A program made the translations under genes and the position numbers. Source: Enterococcus sp. BWB1-3 (lineage in GTDB: Bacteria > Bacillota > Bacilli > Lactobacillales > Enterococcaceae). Taken from it: DNA of 64,000 nucleotides. Of the stretch, positions 26,975-36,930 are shown piece by piece; positions within the stretch are counted from its first letter, which is position 1; every line of letters starts with the position of its first letter. The DNA lies in contig NZ_JADOEP010000018.1 of the NCBI RefSeq assembly GCF_016745275.1, forward strand, positions 1-64,000, given 5' to 3'. The notes below the pieces were generated by a model. The model made no database searches. It worked only from the letters and a program-made list of their open reading frames with translations, and was not told the DNA's origin.

Positions 26975-27634
26975 ATGATGAAACGCTTACTATGCTCTTC
27001 AATGATGTGTGCAAATTTTGCGAATCTTCAGGAGGATACAAAAGCTCTTGATGAAGCCGGTATTGACATCTTTCATATTGATATTATGGATGGAATATTT
27101 GTACCAAACTTTGCAATGGGCTTACAGGATTTACAATTGATTCGCTCATCTACTAAAAAAAAGGTTGATGTCCATCTGATGATTGAAAACCCTGGGAATT
27201 ACGTTGATTTATTTAGTCAGATTGGAGTAGACATCATCTATATCCACCCAGAAGCTGACAAGCAATACGCACGTACCTTGGACATGATCAAAAGCAAAGG
27301 GATGAAAGCTGGGGTAGCAATCAATCCGGGAACGTCATTGGATACCATAAAAGAAATTTTTTCGTTGATTGATTATCTGATGATCATGACTGTAAATCCT
27401 GGATTTGCCGGTCAAAAGTATCTTGACTATGTAAATCCCAAAATTGAAGAAGCGGTCAGCTATGGTAAACTGTTTTCATTTAAGGTAATGGTTGATGGAG
27501 CACTTTCTCCTCAAAGAATTGAGGAATTACATGCAGTTGGAGTAACAGGCTTTGTTTTAGGAACGTCAGCGCTATTCGGTAAAGAGAAAAGCTATAAAGA
27601 GATTGTAAAAGAATTGGGAGGACAACTAGTATGA
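26975..27634 (+). CDS. ribulose-phosphate / allulose-6-phosphate 3-epimerase family
   Basis: A TIM-barrel epimerase of 219 residues. Metal and catalytic parts are FHIDIMDGIFVPNFAMG (Asp), VDVHLMIENP (His), IYIHPEAD, IMTVNPGFAGQKYLD and VMVDGALS (Asp), with GTSALFG binding phosphate. The AlsE branch is favoured over housekeeping Rpe by the IHPEA and MTVNPGFAGQ wording and by the cluster, which pairs it with RpiB and a 6-phospho-beta-glucosidase. It would turn D-allulose-6-phosphate into fructose-6-phosphate. Plain Rpe activity cannot be ruled out. It precedes rpiB with a 4-base overlap (ATGA). Confidence 0.85.
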   Translation: MMKRLLCSSMMCANFANLQEDTKALDEAGIDIFHIDIMDGIFVPNFAMGLQDLQLIRSSTKKKVDVHLMIENPGNYVDLFSQIGVDIIYIHPEADKQYARTLDMIKSKGMKAGVAINPGTSLDTIKEIFSLIDYLMIMTVNPGFAGQKYLDYVNPKIEEAVSYGKLFSFKVMVDGALSPQRIEELHAVGVTGFVLGTSALFGKEKSYKEIVKELGGQLV

Positions 27635-28080
27635 ACATTGCAATTGGCAGCGATCATGCAGGGATAGAATTAAAATCAACGATTATTTCCTACTTAGAGG
27701 AATTAGGATATGCTGTGACTGACTTTGGACCTGATTCGGCAGAAAGAACAGACTATCCAACGTACGGCAAAAAGGTGGCTGAAGAGGTAGCCGGCAAAAA
27801 TTTTGATTGCGGCATTTTGATTTGTGGAACAGGTGTTGGTATTTCGATTGCAGCAAATAAGGTCCGCGGGATACGGGCGATTGTTTGTAGTGAACCTTAC
27901 TCAGCCCAATTATCCAAACAACACAACAACACCAATATTTTAGCTTTTGGCTCACGGGTAGTTGGTAGTGAACTTGCAAAAATGATTGTAAAATGTTGGC
28001 TAGATGCTGAGTTTGAAGGAGGCCGTCACCAAATTCGTATTGATATGTTAAAAGATATTGAAGAAAGACAAAAGGCATAA
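27631..28080 (+). CDS. RpiB/LacAB-type sugar-phosphate isomerase
   Basis: A protein of 149 residues of the ribose-5-phosphate isomerase B family. The opening is NIAIGSDHAGIELKSTI, with the active Cys in DCGILICGTGVGISIAANK and the anion-binding part HNNTNILAFGSRVVG. Members isomerise ribose-5-phosphate, and many also act on D-allose-6-phosphate. Overlap with the epimerase gene couples the two steps: allose-6-phosphate to allulose-6-phosphate to fructose-6-phosphate. The single-gene form and lack of a LacA/LacB pair argue against galactose-6-phosphate isomerase. Confidence 0.88.
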   Translation: MNIAIGSDHAGIELKSTIISYLEELGYAVTDFGPDSAERTDYPTYGKKVAEEVAGKNFDCGILICGTGVGISIAANKVRGIRAIVCSEPYSAQLSKQHNNTNILAFGSRVVGSELAKMIVKCWLDAEFEGGRHQIRIDMLKDIEERQKA

Positions 28081-28157
28081 AATGGACTTAAGAATGATTA
28101 ATGACTTGAACCTTGACTATTCGATCAAAACTATTCACAAGCCCGGCGGATTTATGA

Positions 28158-29675
<1,518 letters not shown>

Positions 29676-29844
29676 CAAAAATAGAATGTCTGGGAGTGTG
29701 GCAGAAGTTGTCCGCATTCCCTTAAAATCGTATAAATGAGCAGCTAAGCACTTCTATCCTGACGTCAGTTTAACCTCTAATTTAGTATGATCAGTGCAAG
29801 GATTTTCCAGATAGAACTGCGAAATGTGATTATAGAGACTGTTT

Positions 29845-30033
29845 GTGATTCAGATGGCTTTGATCATCGGGAAGTCGTTAGTCATTTGTAAGCCTGAATT
29901 GCTCAATGAAATTGAAGCTAAAGCAAAAGAATATTTTATTTTCCCGGATTATTTAAGGGTTATTCCCGCTGAATTTCAGGATAGTGCAAGGGTGATCAGT
30001 GCAGCGTTACTGTCCAAATTTTTTGGACAGTAG
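29845..30033 (+). pseudogene. ROK-family sugar kinase/repressor, C-terminal remnant
   Basis: About 60 codons read VICKPELLNEIEAKAKEYFI, then DYLRVIPAEFQDSARVISAA. This fits the end of ROK kinases, where L...(I/V)..G.....L...V....... is followed by (V/I)..A..G..A...GAA. The usual GGG and nucleotide parts are gone. Allose kinase AlsK is a ROK protein, so this may be a lost partner of the allose-type genes, but that link is conjecture. Confidence 0.4.
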
Positions 30034-30058
30034 GAAACAGAGAACTTTCCCACAGGAA

Positions 30059-30117
30059 AAAATGACCGCTTTTTTAGAAGGGCTTTGATAGACTTCTAAG
30101 CAGCGGCCATTATTTTT
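30059..30117. terminator. bidirectional terminator between GH1 and lacI
   Basis: Outer arms aatgaccgct and agcggccatt enclose an inner stem agaag/cttct, with A-rich and T-rich flanks on either side. It can end both the rightward operon and the leftward regulator gene. Confidence 0.7.
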
Positions 30118-30158
30118 CGTGAGTTTTCGAAGCGGCTCCGTTGTCCATTTCTCAGGAG

Positions 30159-31196
30159 TCAGCTCTTTCCTATCGTATCCGTTCCCGGATATATTGATTC
30201 ACGCAATACTAGATCAACAGGTATAAGGAAGGATTTGCCGATGTTTATTGAGTTGGGCTTACTGATTGTTTCCAATAGATTATCAACGGTAACCTGAGCA
30301 ATTTTTGCTGTATTCTGCTTTACTGATGACAGCGCAGGATAGGAGTATTTATCTTGCGGCGTATCATCAAAACCGATAATTTTTATTTGCTTCGGTAACT
30401 TAAAGCCCAATTTCTTCAGTACAACAATCAATTCTAAACCGATATTATCATTAATAGCAAAAATTCCATCTACATTGTCTTGCTCCTCAAAAAATTGTTT
30501 GACTGATTCTTCGAAATTATCATCGTAAATATCTACGTTTAGTTTACTTTTTTCGCGGTCAAATATGATACTATTTTTTTTCAGAGCATCAAAAAATCCG
30601 TTTTCTCGTTCAAGTGCTGATGGCGATCTCCTTGAATGCATGGCAATTACAGGGTTTTGACAACCAGCGGCAATCAGCTGCTCAGTCGCTTCAAATGCAC
30701 CTTGGTAATGGTTTGATGAAATGAAGATGGTGTCTGACTTTACTTTCGGCTCTCTGTCAATACAAATATAGGGAATATTCTTTTCTGGTCTGGAATAATT
30801 AAAAGAGAATTCTTCGGCTCCCGAAATAACGATTAAGCCATCCACTCCTTTACTTTCAAGCATTTGCAGATAGGCAGTCTCTTTGGTGCTGTTCCGAGCA
30901 GTATTGCAAATAATTGTAGAATATCCTTTGTTGAAAAGAATTTCTTCGATTTTTTGAACGACATCAGCAAAGAAATAGTTGCTGATGTCTGGTACAAGAA
31001 TGCCTATAGAAAAGGACTTGTTCATACGCAGACTTTTAGCACTATAATTCATTTGATAACCGGTTGATTTGATAACCTCTAGAATTTTATTTTTAGTTTC
31101 TTCTGAAAATCGTCCATTATTATTGATAACTCTGGAAACAGTGGCAACTGATACACCACTTAATTCAGCGATATCCTTGATTGAAATTTTCTTCAT
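30159..31196 (-). CDS. LacI-family transcriptional regulator
   Basis: A protein of 345 residues with the LacI helix-turn-helix IKDIAELSGVSVATVSRVIN at about 4-24, the hinge with KSLRMNKSFSIGILVPD, and a periplasmic-binding-like sensor domain. It would repress the neighbouring phospho-glycoside genes until an inducer sugar (phosphate) appears. The core gtaaacgattac recurs before the EIIC gene, before the epimerase gene and before this gene itself, consistent with one regulator controlling all three, including itself. CcpA could also read these cre-like sites. Confidence 0.9.
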   Translation of the reverse strand: MKKISIKDIAELSGVSVATVSRVINNNGRFSEETKNKILEVIKSTGYQMNYSAKSLRMNKSFSIGILVPDISNYFFADVVQKIEEILFNKGYSTIICNTARNSTKETAYLQMLESKGVDGLIVISGAEEFSFNYSRPEKNIPYICIDREPKVKSDTIFISSNHYQGAFEATEQLIAAGCQNPVIAMHSRRSPSALERENGFFDALKKNSIIFDREKSKLNVDIYDDNFEESVKQFFEEQDNVDGIFAINDNIGLELIVVLKKLGFKLPKQIKIIGFDDTPQDKYSYPALSSVKQNTAKIAQVTVDNLLETISKPNSINIGKSFLIPVDLVLRESIYPGTDTIGKS

Positions 31197-31212
31197 AGCT
31201 TCGATCCGACCC

Positions 31213-31367
31213 TTTCATGAGTAATCGTTAACTCGATATTCTCATATCTATTCTGAAATTTCAAGAGTATACTAGCTAATTTAGTAGATTGAAAGAAAAA
31301 TACGATATTAGGCTTGACAAAACTATTTATCCGTGTTGTTTTCCAGACGAGGAAACGATTACCTAAC
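31213..31367. repeat. duplicated control region, copy 2
   Basis: The counterpart of 26811-26960, lying directly upstream of the leftward lacI gene. Operators are at 31218-31235 (gagtaatcgttaactcg) and 31351-31364 (ggaaacgattacct). The copy also carries a rightward TTGACA at about 31313-31318, as if a gene once followed on the right, but none is there now. Confidence 0.8.
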
Positions 31368-31799
31368 TGGTTAAATAATTAATGCGCTTGGCAAAGTGAT
31401 GCCATCATTGAGTGTTCTAGGGATAAAAAGCATAGCAAAAAATGTGCCAGAACAATTATTGCAGCTCAACGCTGCTCAGTGTAAAGTACTTGCTTTGCCA
31501 CCTATGGTAACATAATCAAATTGTTATAATGGGAGGGAGAATAGAAGCAGGCTATGAATCCTTGTACATTAAGGATTTGGAGGTTTCAGGTGAATATATT
31601 TTGGATTACCACAAAATAAAAGAGAAGATGTTTATGAAAAAAGAATCCTTAATTAGCTGTTTTATTGGGAATTTTAGCTTTTTCGGGAGATTGATAGTTA
31701 TATAGTGACCTTTAAAATTACTCCAAACATAATTGAAGGAAAAAATAAAAGTACCAACATTTTTATTTTTTCCTTGACTAATCATAGGAAAGGGGAAGG
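31368..31799. other. gene-free stretch right of the lacI control region
   Basis: No convincing gene. A frame at 31400-31515 could encode a 40-residue peptide with PEQLLQLNAAQCKVLALPPM, but it has no ribosome-binding site or recognised relative. An AT hairpin aaggaaaaaataaaa/tttttattttttcctt lies at about 31735-31775. Confidence 0.5.
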
Positions 31800-32250
31800 T
31801 GTCAAAAAAGAAAAACAGCGAGCAAAATTCTTTTGAAAGACTTTGATTGTCGTTTTTCTTCTTTGCTTTTTCTCCATTTAAAGCAGTAATAGTTTTTTTA
31901 TGATAGGTTTAGTTTATCACTTTTCCCTCATCTTTCCATTTGCAACGAGGTCGGGACAAAAGCCTGTTAATTTTCGCTTCTGGGCTTTATTTAAGATGGA
32001 CCGCTTCTGTTTGACGGGATTAGGTGATATCTTCCTGGTTCCGCTGACTTCTTTCTCAAGCTCTTCCAGGTGCAATGATATGTGTGTTAATCTTTCATAA
32101 ATCATTTCTAAAAATGATGAAGATCCGTCTGGTATGCGTTTGCTTTGATAAGCTTCATTTACTTCACTTATCAACAGAAGAATATTATCTCGATCTTCTT
32201 GGAGCAGTACTCTTTTACCAGGGCTCTTCCGCCGATGCTCAATTTATATT
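31800..32250 (-). pseudogene. decayed transposase, probably IS1182-type
   Basis: On the minus strand, 31800-31875 encodes a tail (KRQSKSFKRILLAVFLFF) close to the tail of the IS1182-type remnant at 1907 (KRQSKAFNKFSIAIFLF). Upstream on the same strand, 31917-32240 is an open frame with EMIYERLTHISLHLEELEKE and KQKRSILNKAQKRKL. It has no good start codon, and its resemblance to the charged middle part of IS1182 transposases is weak. I treat both as pieces of one broken element; the upstream frame could instead be a separate small gene. Confidence 0.45.
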
Positions 32251-32252
32251 AT

Positions 32253-33026
32253 TTATTCGGACGGTTTATTTTTCCCTAAACCGTAGAAATAGAGGAGACT
32301 GACGAAAACAGCACCGCCGACAATATTGCCGAGATAAACTGGAATAAAGTTGCTGATAAAGCCGCTCCAAGTAGCACCGCCTTCAAAAATCGCAGCACTA
32401 ATAACAAACATGTTTGCTACACTATGCTGAAATCCAATAGCAACAAACGTCATTACCGGAAACCAGATAGCCAGGATTTTTCCTGCATCAGACTTTGCAC
32501 CGTAGCAGAGCCAGACAGCTAAGCCGACAAACCAGTTACAGCCGATTCCGGAGAAAAATGCCGCTGCCGGCGGTGCACTGATTTTTGTCTGTGCAATCAA
32601 AAGGGTTTCCTCCAAATAAACACCTGCACTTGTCAAGCCGGCAAGATGACTTAAAAAATAAGAAACGAAAAGGGCTCCGGCAAAATTGGCCAAGGTGATG
32701 ATTGTTAGATTTTTAATGAGATCGATGAAGGAAATTTTTTTTGAAAACCAGGCAGCAGAGAATGCCATCATGTTGCCGGTGACCAGCTCTCCGCCGCCCA
32801 ATAGAATCACGATTAGTCCCACTGGGAAGACCAGAGCACCAATAAATGAAGCAAAGCTGCCCCAGTCATGTGCAATTGAGGAAATCACACGGATATAAGC
32901 AAGATAGCCAAGAGAAATCATTGCACCCCCGATGAAGCCGAGTATAAGTTTTTGCTGCAGTGTTTTTTTCGTTTTTTTGTATCCCATTTGTGTGCTTATT
33001 TCCATAATTTCTTCAGGTGAATGCAT
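32253..33026 (-). CDS. formate/nitrite transporter (FNT) family channel, probably formate
   Basis: A protein of 257 residues with six membrane segments and FNT hallmarks: GGAMISLGYLAYIRV near the first helix, VGLIVILLGGGELVTGNMM, GIGCNWFVGLAVWL and GFQHSVANMFVI (the pore His). FNT channels pass formate, nitrite or related anions. It lies next to the histidine genes, whose folate branch ends in formate, so formate export is the natural role. I chose the ATG at 33026, 5 bases after GGAGG; a TTG at 33038 lies inside that site. Confidence 0.9.
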   Translation of the reverse strand: MHSPEEIMEISTQMGYKKTKKTLQQKLILGFIGGAMISLGYLAYIRVISSIAHDWGSFASFIGALVFPVGLIVILLGGGELVTGNMMAFSAAWFSKKISFIDLIKNLTIITLANFAGALFVSYFLSHLAGLTSAGVYLEETLLIAQTKISAPPAAAFFSGIGCNWFVGLAVWLCYGAKSDAGKILAIWFPVMTFVAIGFQHSVANMFVISAAIFEGGATWSGFISNFIPVYLGNIVGGAVFVSLLYFYGLGKNKPSE

Positions 33027-33209
33027 AGTAACCTCCAATAATTGACTAGGGCGTGTCTGAAAAATTCAGGATATCTGAGTTTTTGTGAAAATTATGAGAG
33101 AAGCCGCAGCTTATGCAGTGCATACACAAGTAGTCCTGACGACAAGTTCATAAAGAATTACAAAAATATTTACCGCTGGAATTTCCAGAAACTCCCTAAG
33201 TTTTTAAAA

Positions 33210-33262
33210 GAAAACACACTCAAATTTACGAAGGAGCAGAGTCATTTAAGTGTGTTTCATTA
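33210..33262 (-). terminator. terminator after hutU
   Basis: Inverted arms aaacacactcaaat and atttaagtgtgttt, with T-rich sequence on the minus-strand exit, lie directly after the hutU stop. Confidence 0.7.
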
Positions 33263-33263
33263 T

Positions 33264-35288
33264 TTAATTGAATAAACTGCTAATTGCCTTGTCAACAAGC
33301 TGCTCATCTGCTAAATAAGGAATGGTGATATGATCTGAGCCTGCCCGTGATTTGTTATATTCGATTGATGTCTCAATCGCATGCTCATTTCTGGCCCAAT
33401 TCCGTCGGGCAACGCCCCCCATAGTATCCCAGGCAATGGCAGATTTAATGATTTCATCGCATAGTTCGCTGCCATCTAAAACAAGACCAAAGCCGCCATT
33501 GATTGACTTGCCAATTCCAACACCGCCGCCATTATGCAAGGCGATTAAGCTCATACCTCTTGCTGCGTTCCCTGCATAACACTGTGTTGCCATATCTGCG
33601 GTAACATTACTGCCGTCTTTGATATTGGATGTTTCCCTAAATGGTGAATCTGTACCTGACACATCATGGTGATCTCGCCCAAGCATTACTGGACCGATCT
33701 TGCCTTCACGAACCATTTCATTGAATTTTAGTGCAATATTCACACGTCCCATTGCATCCTGATAAAGAATTCGTGCTTCAGTCCCTACAACCAGCTGATT
33801 TTTCTCTGCATCACGAATCCAGTTGTAGTTATCACGGTCCTGATAGCGACGGTTTGGATCAATAACCTCCATTGCTGCATGATCCGTTGCAACTAAATCC
33901 TCATGTTTTCTACTCAGACAAACCCAGCGGAATGGTCCATAACCATAGTCAAACAGCATTGGGCCCATGATATCTTCAACATAGGAAGGCCAGATGAAGC
34001 CATCCTTATCATCTACACCATTTTTAGAGATCTCTTTGATCCCGGAATCATAAATTGACTTCATAAATGCATTACCATAATCAAAGAAATAAGTTCCTTT
34101 GCGAGTTAATGATTTAATGACCTGATAATGACGAGCCAAAGTTTTATCCACAAGTGTTTTAAATGTTTCCTGATCTTCTGCCAACAATCGAGTACGCTCT
34201 TCAAAAGAAACACCCACTGGGCAATAACCGCCTTCATAGACATTATGACAAGACGTCTGATCCGATAGCAGATCTACATGAATGTTCTTTTGATCGATAT
34301 ATTCCAGCAAATCAACAATATTGCCCTGAAAAGCGATCGACGTTGATTCCTGCTTTTCCAGATATTCCGTTGCAAGTATCATGGTTTCTTCAGGTGTCTC
34401 AGTAACATTACTGATCCAACCCTGTTCAAGCCGCGTATCAATTCTTGAACGATCCACTTCTGCAATAATTGCTACAGCATTCGCTATCTCTCCGGCTTTT
34501 CCTTGTGCGCCGCTCATACCGCCCAAGCCGGAAGAAATGAATAGTTTTCCCTTTAAATCGCCTTCATCGGAAATCCCTAATTTCAACCGTCCCGCGTTTA
34601 ACAGCGTGTTGAATGTCCCGTGAACGATTCCTTGAGGACCAATGTACATCCAGCCGCCTGCAGTCATTTGTCCATAGTTAGTAACTCCCATCTGTTCTGC
34701 GATTTCCCAGTCCTCGATATTATCATACTCACCGATCAACAGACCATTAGTGATGATGACACGCGGGGCATCTTTTTTAGATTTGAACAGGCCTAAAGGA
34801 TGCCCCGATTCAACAACCAATGTCTGTTCGTCGGTCATATTCTCCAAGTAACGCTTAATTAACTGATACTGCATCCAGTTCGAGCAGACTTGTCCCGTTT
34901 CGCCATAGGTCACCAGCTCATAGGGATACAAAGCTACTTCAAAATCCAAGTTGTTATCGATCATTACCTGCATAGCTTTTGCTGCGACACAGTGTCCTTT
35001 ATATTCATCGATCGGCTTCCCGTGGATGCGTTCCTTTGGATACCAGCGATAGCCGTAGATTCTGCCCCTTGTTTTCAGCTCTTCTAAAAATTCTGGGATT
35101 ATTTCTTCGTGGTACTTTGGATGAACATAGCGCAGTGCATTCTTCAATGCGGTTTCTGTCTGTGCCCTGCTCAAGCGGAAGCCTCGATCTGGTGCACGAC
35201 GAATCCCTTCTTGAAAAACTGTTTTTTCCGGTAGTACGTCATCCAGCTTGATCGTCATTGCTGCCTCGATTTCTTTGTATAGGACCAT
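33264..35288 (-). CDS. hutU: urocanate hydratase
   Basis: A protein of 674 residues, the long urocanase form found in many Firmicutes. It adds water to urocanate to give 4-imidazolone-5-propionate, using tightly bound NAD. Family stretches are GQMTAGGWMYIGPQGIVHGT, SSGLGGMSGAQGKA, SDQTSCHNVYEGGYCPVG (with the conserved Cys), and HNGGGVGIGKSINGGFG. I chose the ATG at 35288 behind AGGAGGAG; the ATG at 35378 would add 30 residues with no ribosome-binding site. It is divergent from hutI, and the 221-base interval contains a cre-like palindrome. Confidence 0.96.
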   Translation of the reverse strand: MVLYKEIEAAMTIKLDDVLPEKTVFQEGIRRAPDRGFRLSRAQTETALKNALRYVHPKYHEEIIPEFLEELKTRGRIYGYRWYPKERIHGKPIDEYKGHCVAAKAMQVMIDNNLDFEVALYPYELVTYGETGQVCSNWMQYQLIKRYLENMTDEQTLVVESGHPLGLFKSKKDAPRVIITNGLLIGEYDNIEDWEIAEQMGVTNYGQMTAGGWMYIGPQGIVHGTFNTLLNAGRLKLGISDEGDLKGKLFISSGLGGMSGAQGKAGEIANAVAIIAEVDRSRIDTRLEQGWISNVTETPEETMILATEYLEKQESTSIAFQGNIVDLLEYIDQKNIHVDLLSDQTSCHNVYEGGYCPVGVSFEERTRLLAEDQETFKTLVDKTLARHYQVIKSLTRKGTYFFDYGNAFMKSIYDSGIKEISKNGVDDKDGFIWPSYVEDIMGPMLFDYGYGPFRWVCLSRKHEDLVATDHAAMEVIDPNRRYQDRDNYNWIRDAEKNQLVVGTEARILYQDAMGRVNIALKFNEMVREGKIGPVMLGRDHHDVSGTDSPFRETSNIKDGSNVTADMATQCYAGNAARGMSLIALHNGGGVGIGKSINGGFGLVLDGSELCDEIIKSAIAWDTMGGVARRNWARNEHAIETSIEYNKSRAGSDHITIPYLADEQLVDKAISSLFN

Positions 35289-35422
35289 TGTTTTTCTCCT
35301 CCTAGTTGAACTCTTTATATTCTCCCTGGAAAAACCTCCAAGGCTGGTTACTTCCCTAGTGTAAACGGTGCTTGTCAACGAAATGTCTATAGATATTATT
35401 ATAAAGAAAGACTGCTGTTTAA

Positions 35423-35432
35423 AAAGCGCTTT
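35423..35432. promoter_or_regulatory. cre-like palindrome between hutU and hutI
   Basis: aaagcgcttt is a perfect 10-base palindrome, the core of a CcpA site, in the divergent hutU-hutI interval. The flanks match the cre consensus only in part. Confidence 0.45.
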
Positions 35433-35509
35433 CTTTTTTTTGACAGAAATTAGACACGAAAATGATTCAATGAGTATAAATCTTACTAGAGAAAGAAGAG
35501 CGTATATGT

Positions 35510-36781
35510 ATGGGAGCAGATAAAATTTTATGTCATTTTAGTCAAGTCTTTTGTCCGGTAGACAAAGGGCATCCGCTTAGAGGTGCTGAGATGTCTGAGG
35601 GAACGCTCATTGATAATGGTTATATTGCCATTAAGGATGGGGAAATTCTGAAGGTCGGAAGTGGCGAACCGGATAGTACCTTGGTTGATTCGGAAACAGA
35701 AATAATTGATTATACAGGGAAATTTGCTGCACCGGGCCTGATTGATTGCCATACTCATTTGGTTTATGGCGGTAGTCGTGAAAATGAGTTTGCAAAAAAA
35801 CTAGCGGGTGTCAGTTATCTGGATATTCTCGCTGGAGGTGGGGGGATTTTAAGTACCGTTCGTGCAACCAGAGCGGCTTCTTTTGAGACCTTATTGAAAA
35901 AATCTGAACAGCTTTTGAATCAAATGGTTGTTCACGGCGTTACAACTGTAGAAGCAAAAAGCGGCTACGGCTTAGATTGGCAAACAGAGAAACGTCAGCT
36001 TGAGGTTGTTAAAGCTTTGAATGATACCCATGATATTGATTTAGTTTCAACCTTTATGGGTGCCCATGCGGTACCTCCTGAATACAAGGAAAATCCAGCT
36101 GGCTATTTGGATCTGCTGATTGATGAGATGCTGCCGAAAGTAAAAGCTGAGAATTTGGCAGAGTTTTGTGATATTTTTTGTGAGACCGGGGTATTCACGG
36201 CAGAGGAATCAAAACGGTTGTTGACAGCAGCAAAAGAGCTGGGCTTCAAGTTGCGGATACATGCAGATGAAATTGATTCGATTGGCGGAGTGGATGTGGC
36301 AGCTGAGCTTAAAACGGTCAGTGCTGAGCATCTAATGAAGGCTACAGATGCAGGAATTGAGAAAATGAGCAAAAATCACGTTATTGGCAACCTTTTGCCG
36401 GGAACAACCTTTAGCTTGATGGAGGATACTTATGCACCGGCGCAAAAAATGATTGACAGGGGGATGGCAATTAGTCTGTCGACCGATAGTAATCCTGGCA
36501 GCTGTCCAACAGCCAATTTACAATTCATCATGCAGCTTGGCTGTTTTATGATGCACCTGACGCCAATTCAGGTCTTTAACGCAGTTACGATTAATGCTGC
36601 ATATTCTGTTGCCAGAAATGAGACAGTCGGCAGTCTGGATAGGGGGAAGCAAGCCGATATTGCTATTTTTGACACACCCAATATTGATTTCCCATTGTAT
36701 TTCTTTGCGACAAATTTAGTTTCTGAAGTCTACAAAGCCGGAAAACTTATTGTACGGGAACGGCAGCGGGTTAATTCATAA
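35510..36781 (+). CDS. hutI: imidazolonepropionase
   Basis: An amidohydrolase of 423 residues that opens the ring of imidazolone-5-propionate to give N-formimino-glutamate. The metal-binding HTH is in [19 protein letters not shown] (about 79-97). Further ligands lie in [22 protein letters not shown] and [14 protein letters not shown]. The ATG at 35510 follows a weak AGAAGAG. Together with hutU, it carries out the second and third steps of histidine breakdown. Confidence 0.96.
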   Translation: MGADKILCHFSQVFCPVDKGHPLRGAEMSEGTLIDNGYIAIKDGEILKVGSGEPDSTLVDSETEIIDYTGKFAAPGLIDCHTHLVYGGSRENEFAKKLAGVSYLDILAGGGGILSTVRATRAASFETLLKKSEQLLNQMVVHGVTTVEAKSGYGLDWQTEKRQLEVVKALNDTHDIDLVSTFMGAHAVPPEYKENPAGYLDLLIDEMLPKVKAENLAEFCDIFCETGVFTAEESKRLLTAAKELGFKLRIHADEIDSIGGVDVAAELKTVSAEHLMKATDAGIEKMSKNHVIGNLLPGTTFSLMEDTYAPAQKMIDRGMAISLSTDSNPGSCPTANLQFIMQLGCFMMHLTPIQVFNAVTINAAYSVARNETVGSLDRGKQADIAIFDTPNIDFPLYFFATNLVSEVYKAGKLIVRERQRVNS

Positions 36782-36788
36782 AACAAAG

Positions 36789-36835
36789 ATCAAAAGGGTT
36801 TTCTCCTGAAGTTCTGAAGAGAAAACCTTTTTGAT
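36789..36835 (+). terminator. terminator after hutI
   Basis: atcaaaagggttttctc pairs with gagaaaacctttttgat around a short loop. The stem is long and has its own T run on the 3' arm. It separates hutI from the regulator gene. Confidence 0.85.
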
Positions 36836-36930
36836 TGGGTTTACTTTATGAACGGGTTTTAACATGCTGTCTTTTCTGTTTGTTTTGTCGTAAAATAAAC
36901 AGAAGAGACTTGGAAAAGAAGGTGAATAGG

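Larger units (their letters stand above)
29676..30158. other. gene-free stretch with ROK remnant and terminator
   Basis: Holds the decayed ROK fragment at 29845-30033, a hairpin at 30010-30030 (ctgtccaaa...tttggacag), and the terminator at 30059-30117. The start (29690-29712, gtctgggagtgtggcagaag) loosely resembles a dispersed gggac-tgtgac-aaaag motif also seen near 1880 and 40070. No complete gene. Confidence 0.6.

Noticed and set aside
26975-28080. Tagatose-6-phosphate (lac) pathway as the role of the RpiB/epimerase pair
   Set aside because: There is no LacA/LacB pair, LacC or LacD; the single RpiB plus Rpe/AlsE-type epimerase fits an allose-type route better.
33042-33240. Small open frame between the FNT and hutU genes
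   Set aside because: No ribosome-binding site or known relative, and it overlaps the hutU terminator hairpin; it may be a decayed IS end (it begins gggcgtgtctgaaaaa), but I could not place it in a family.
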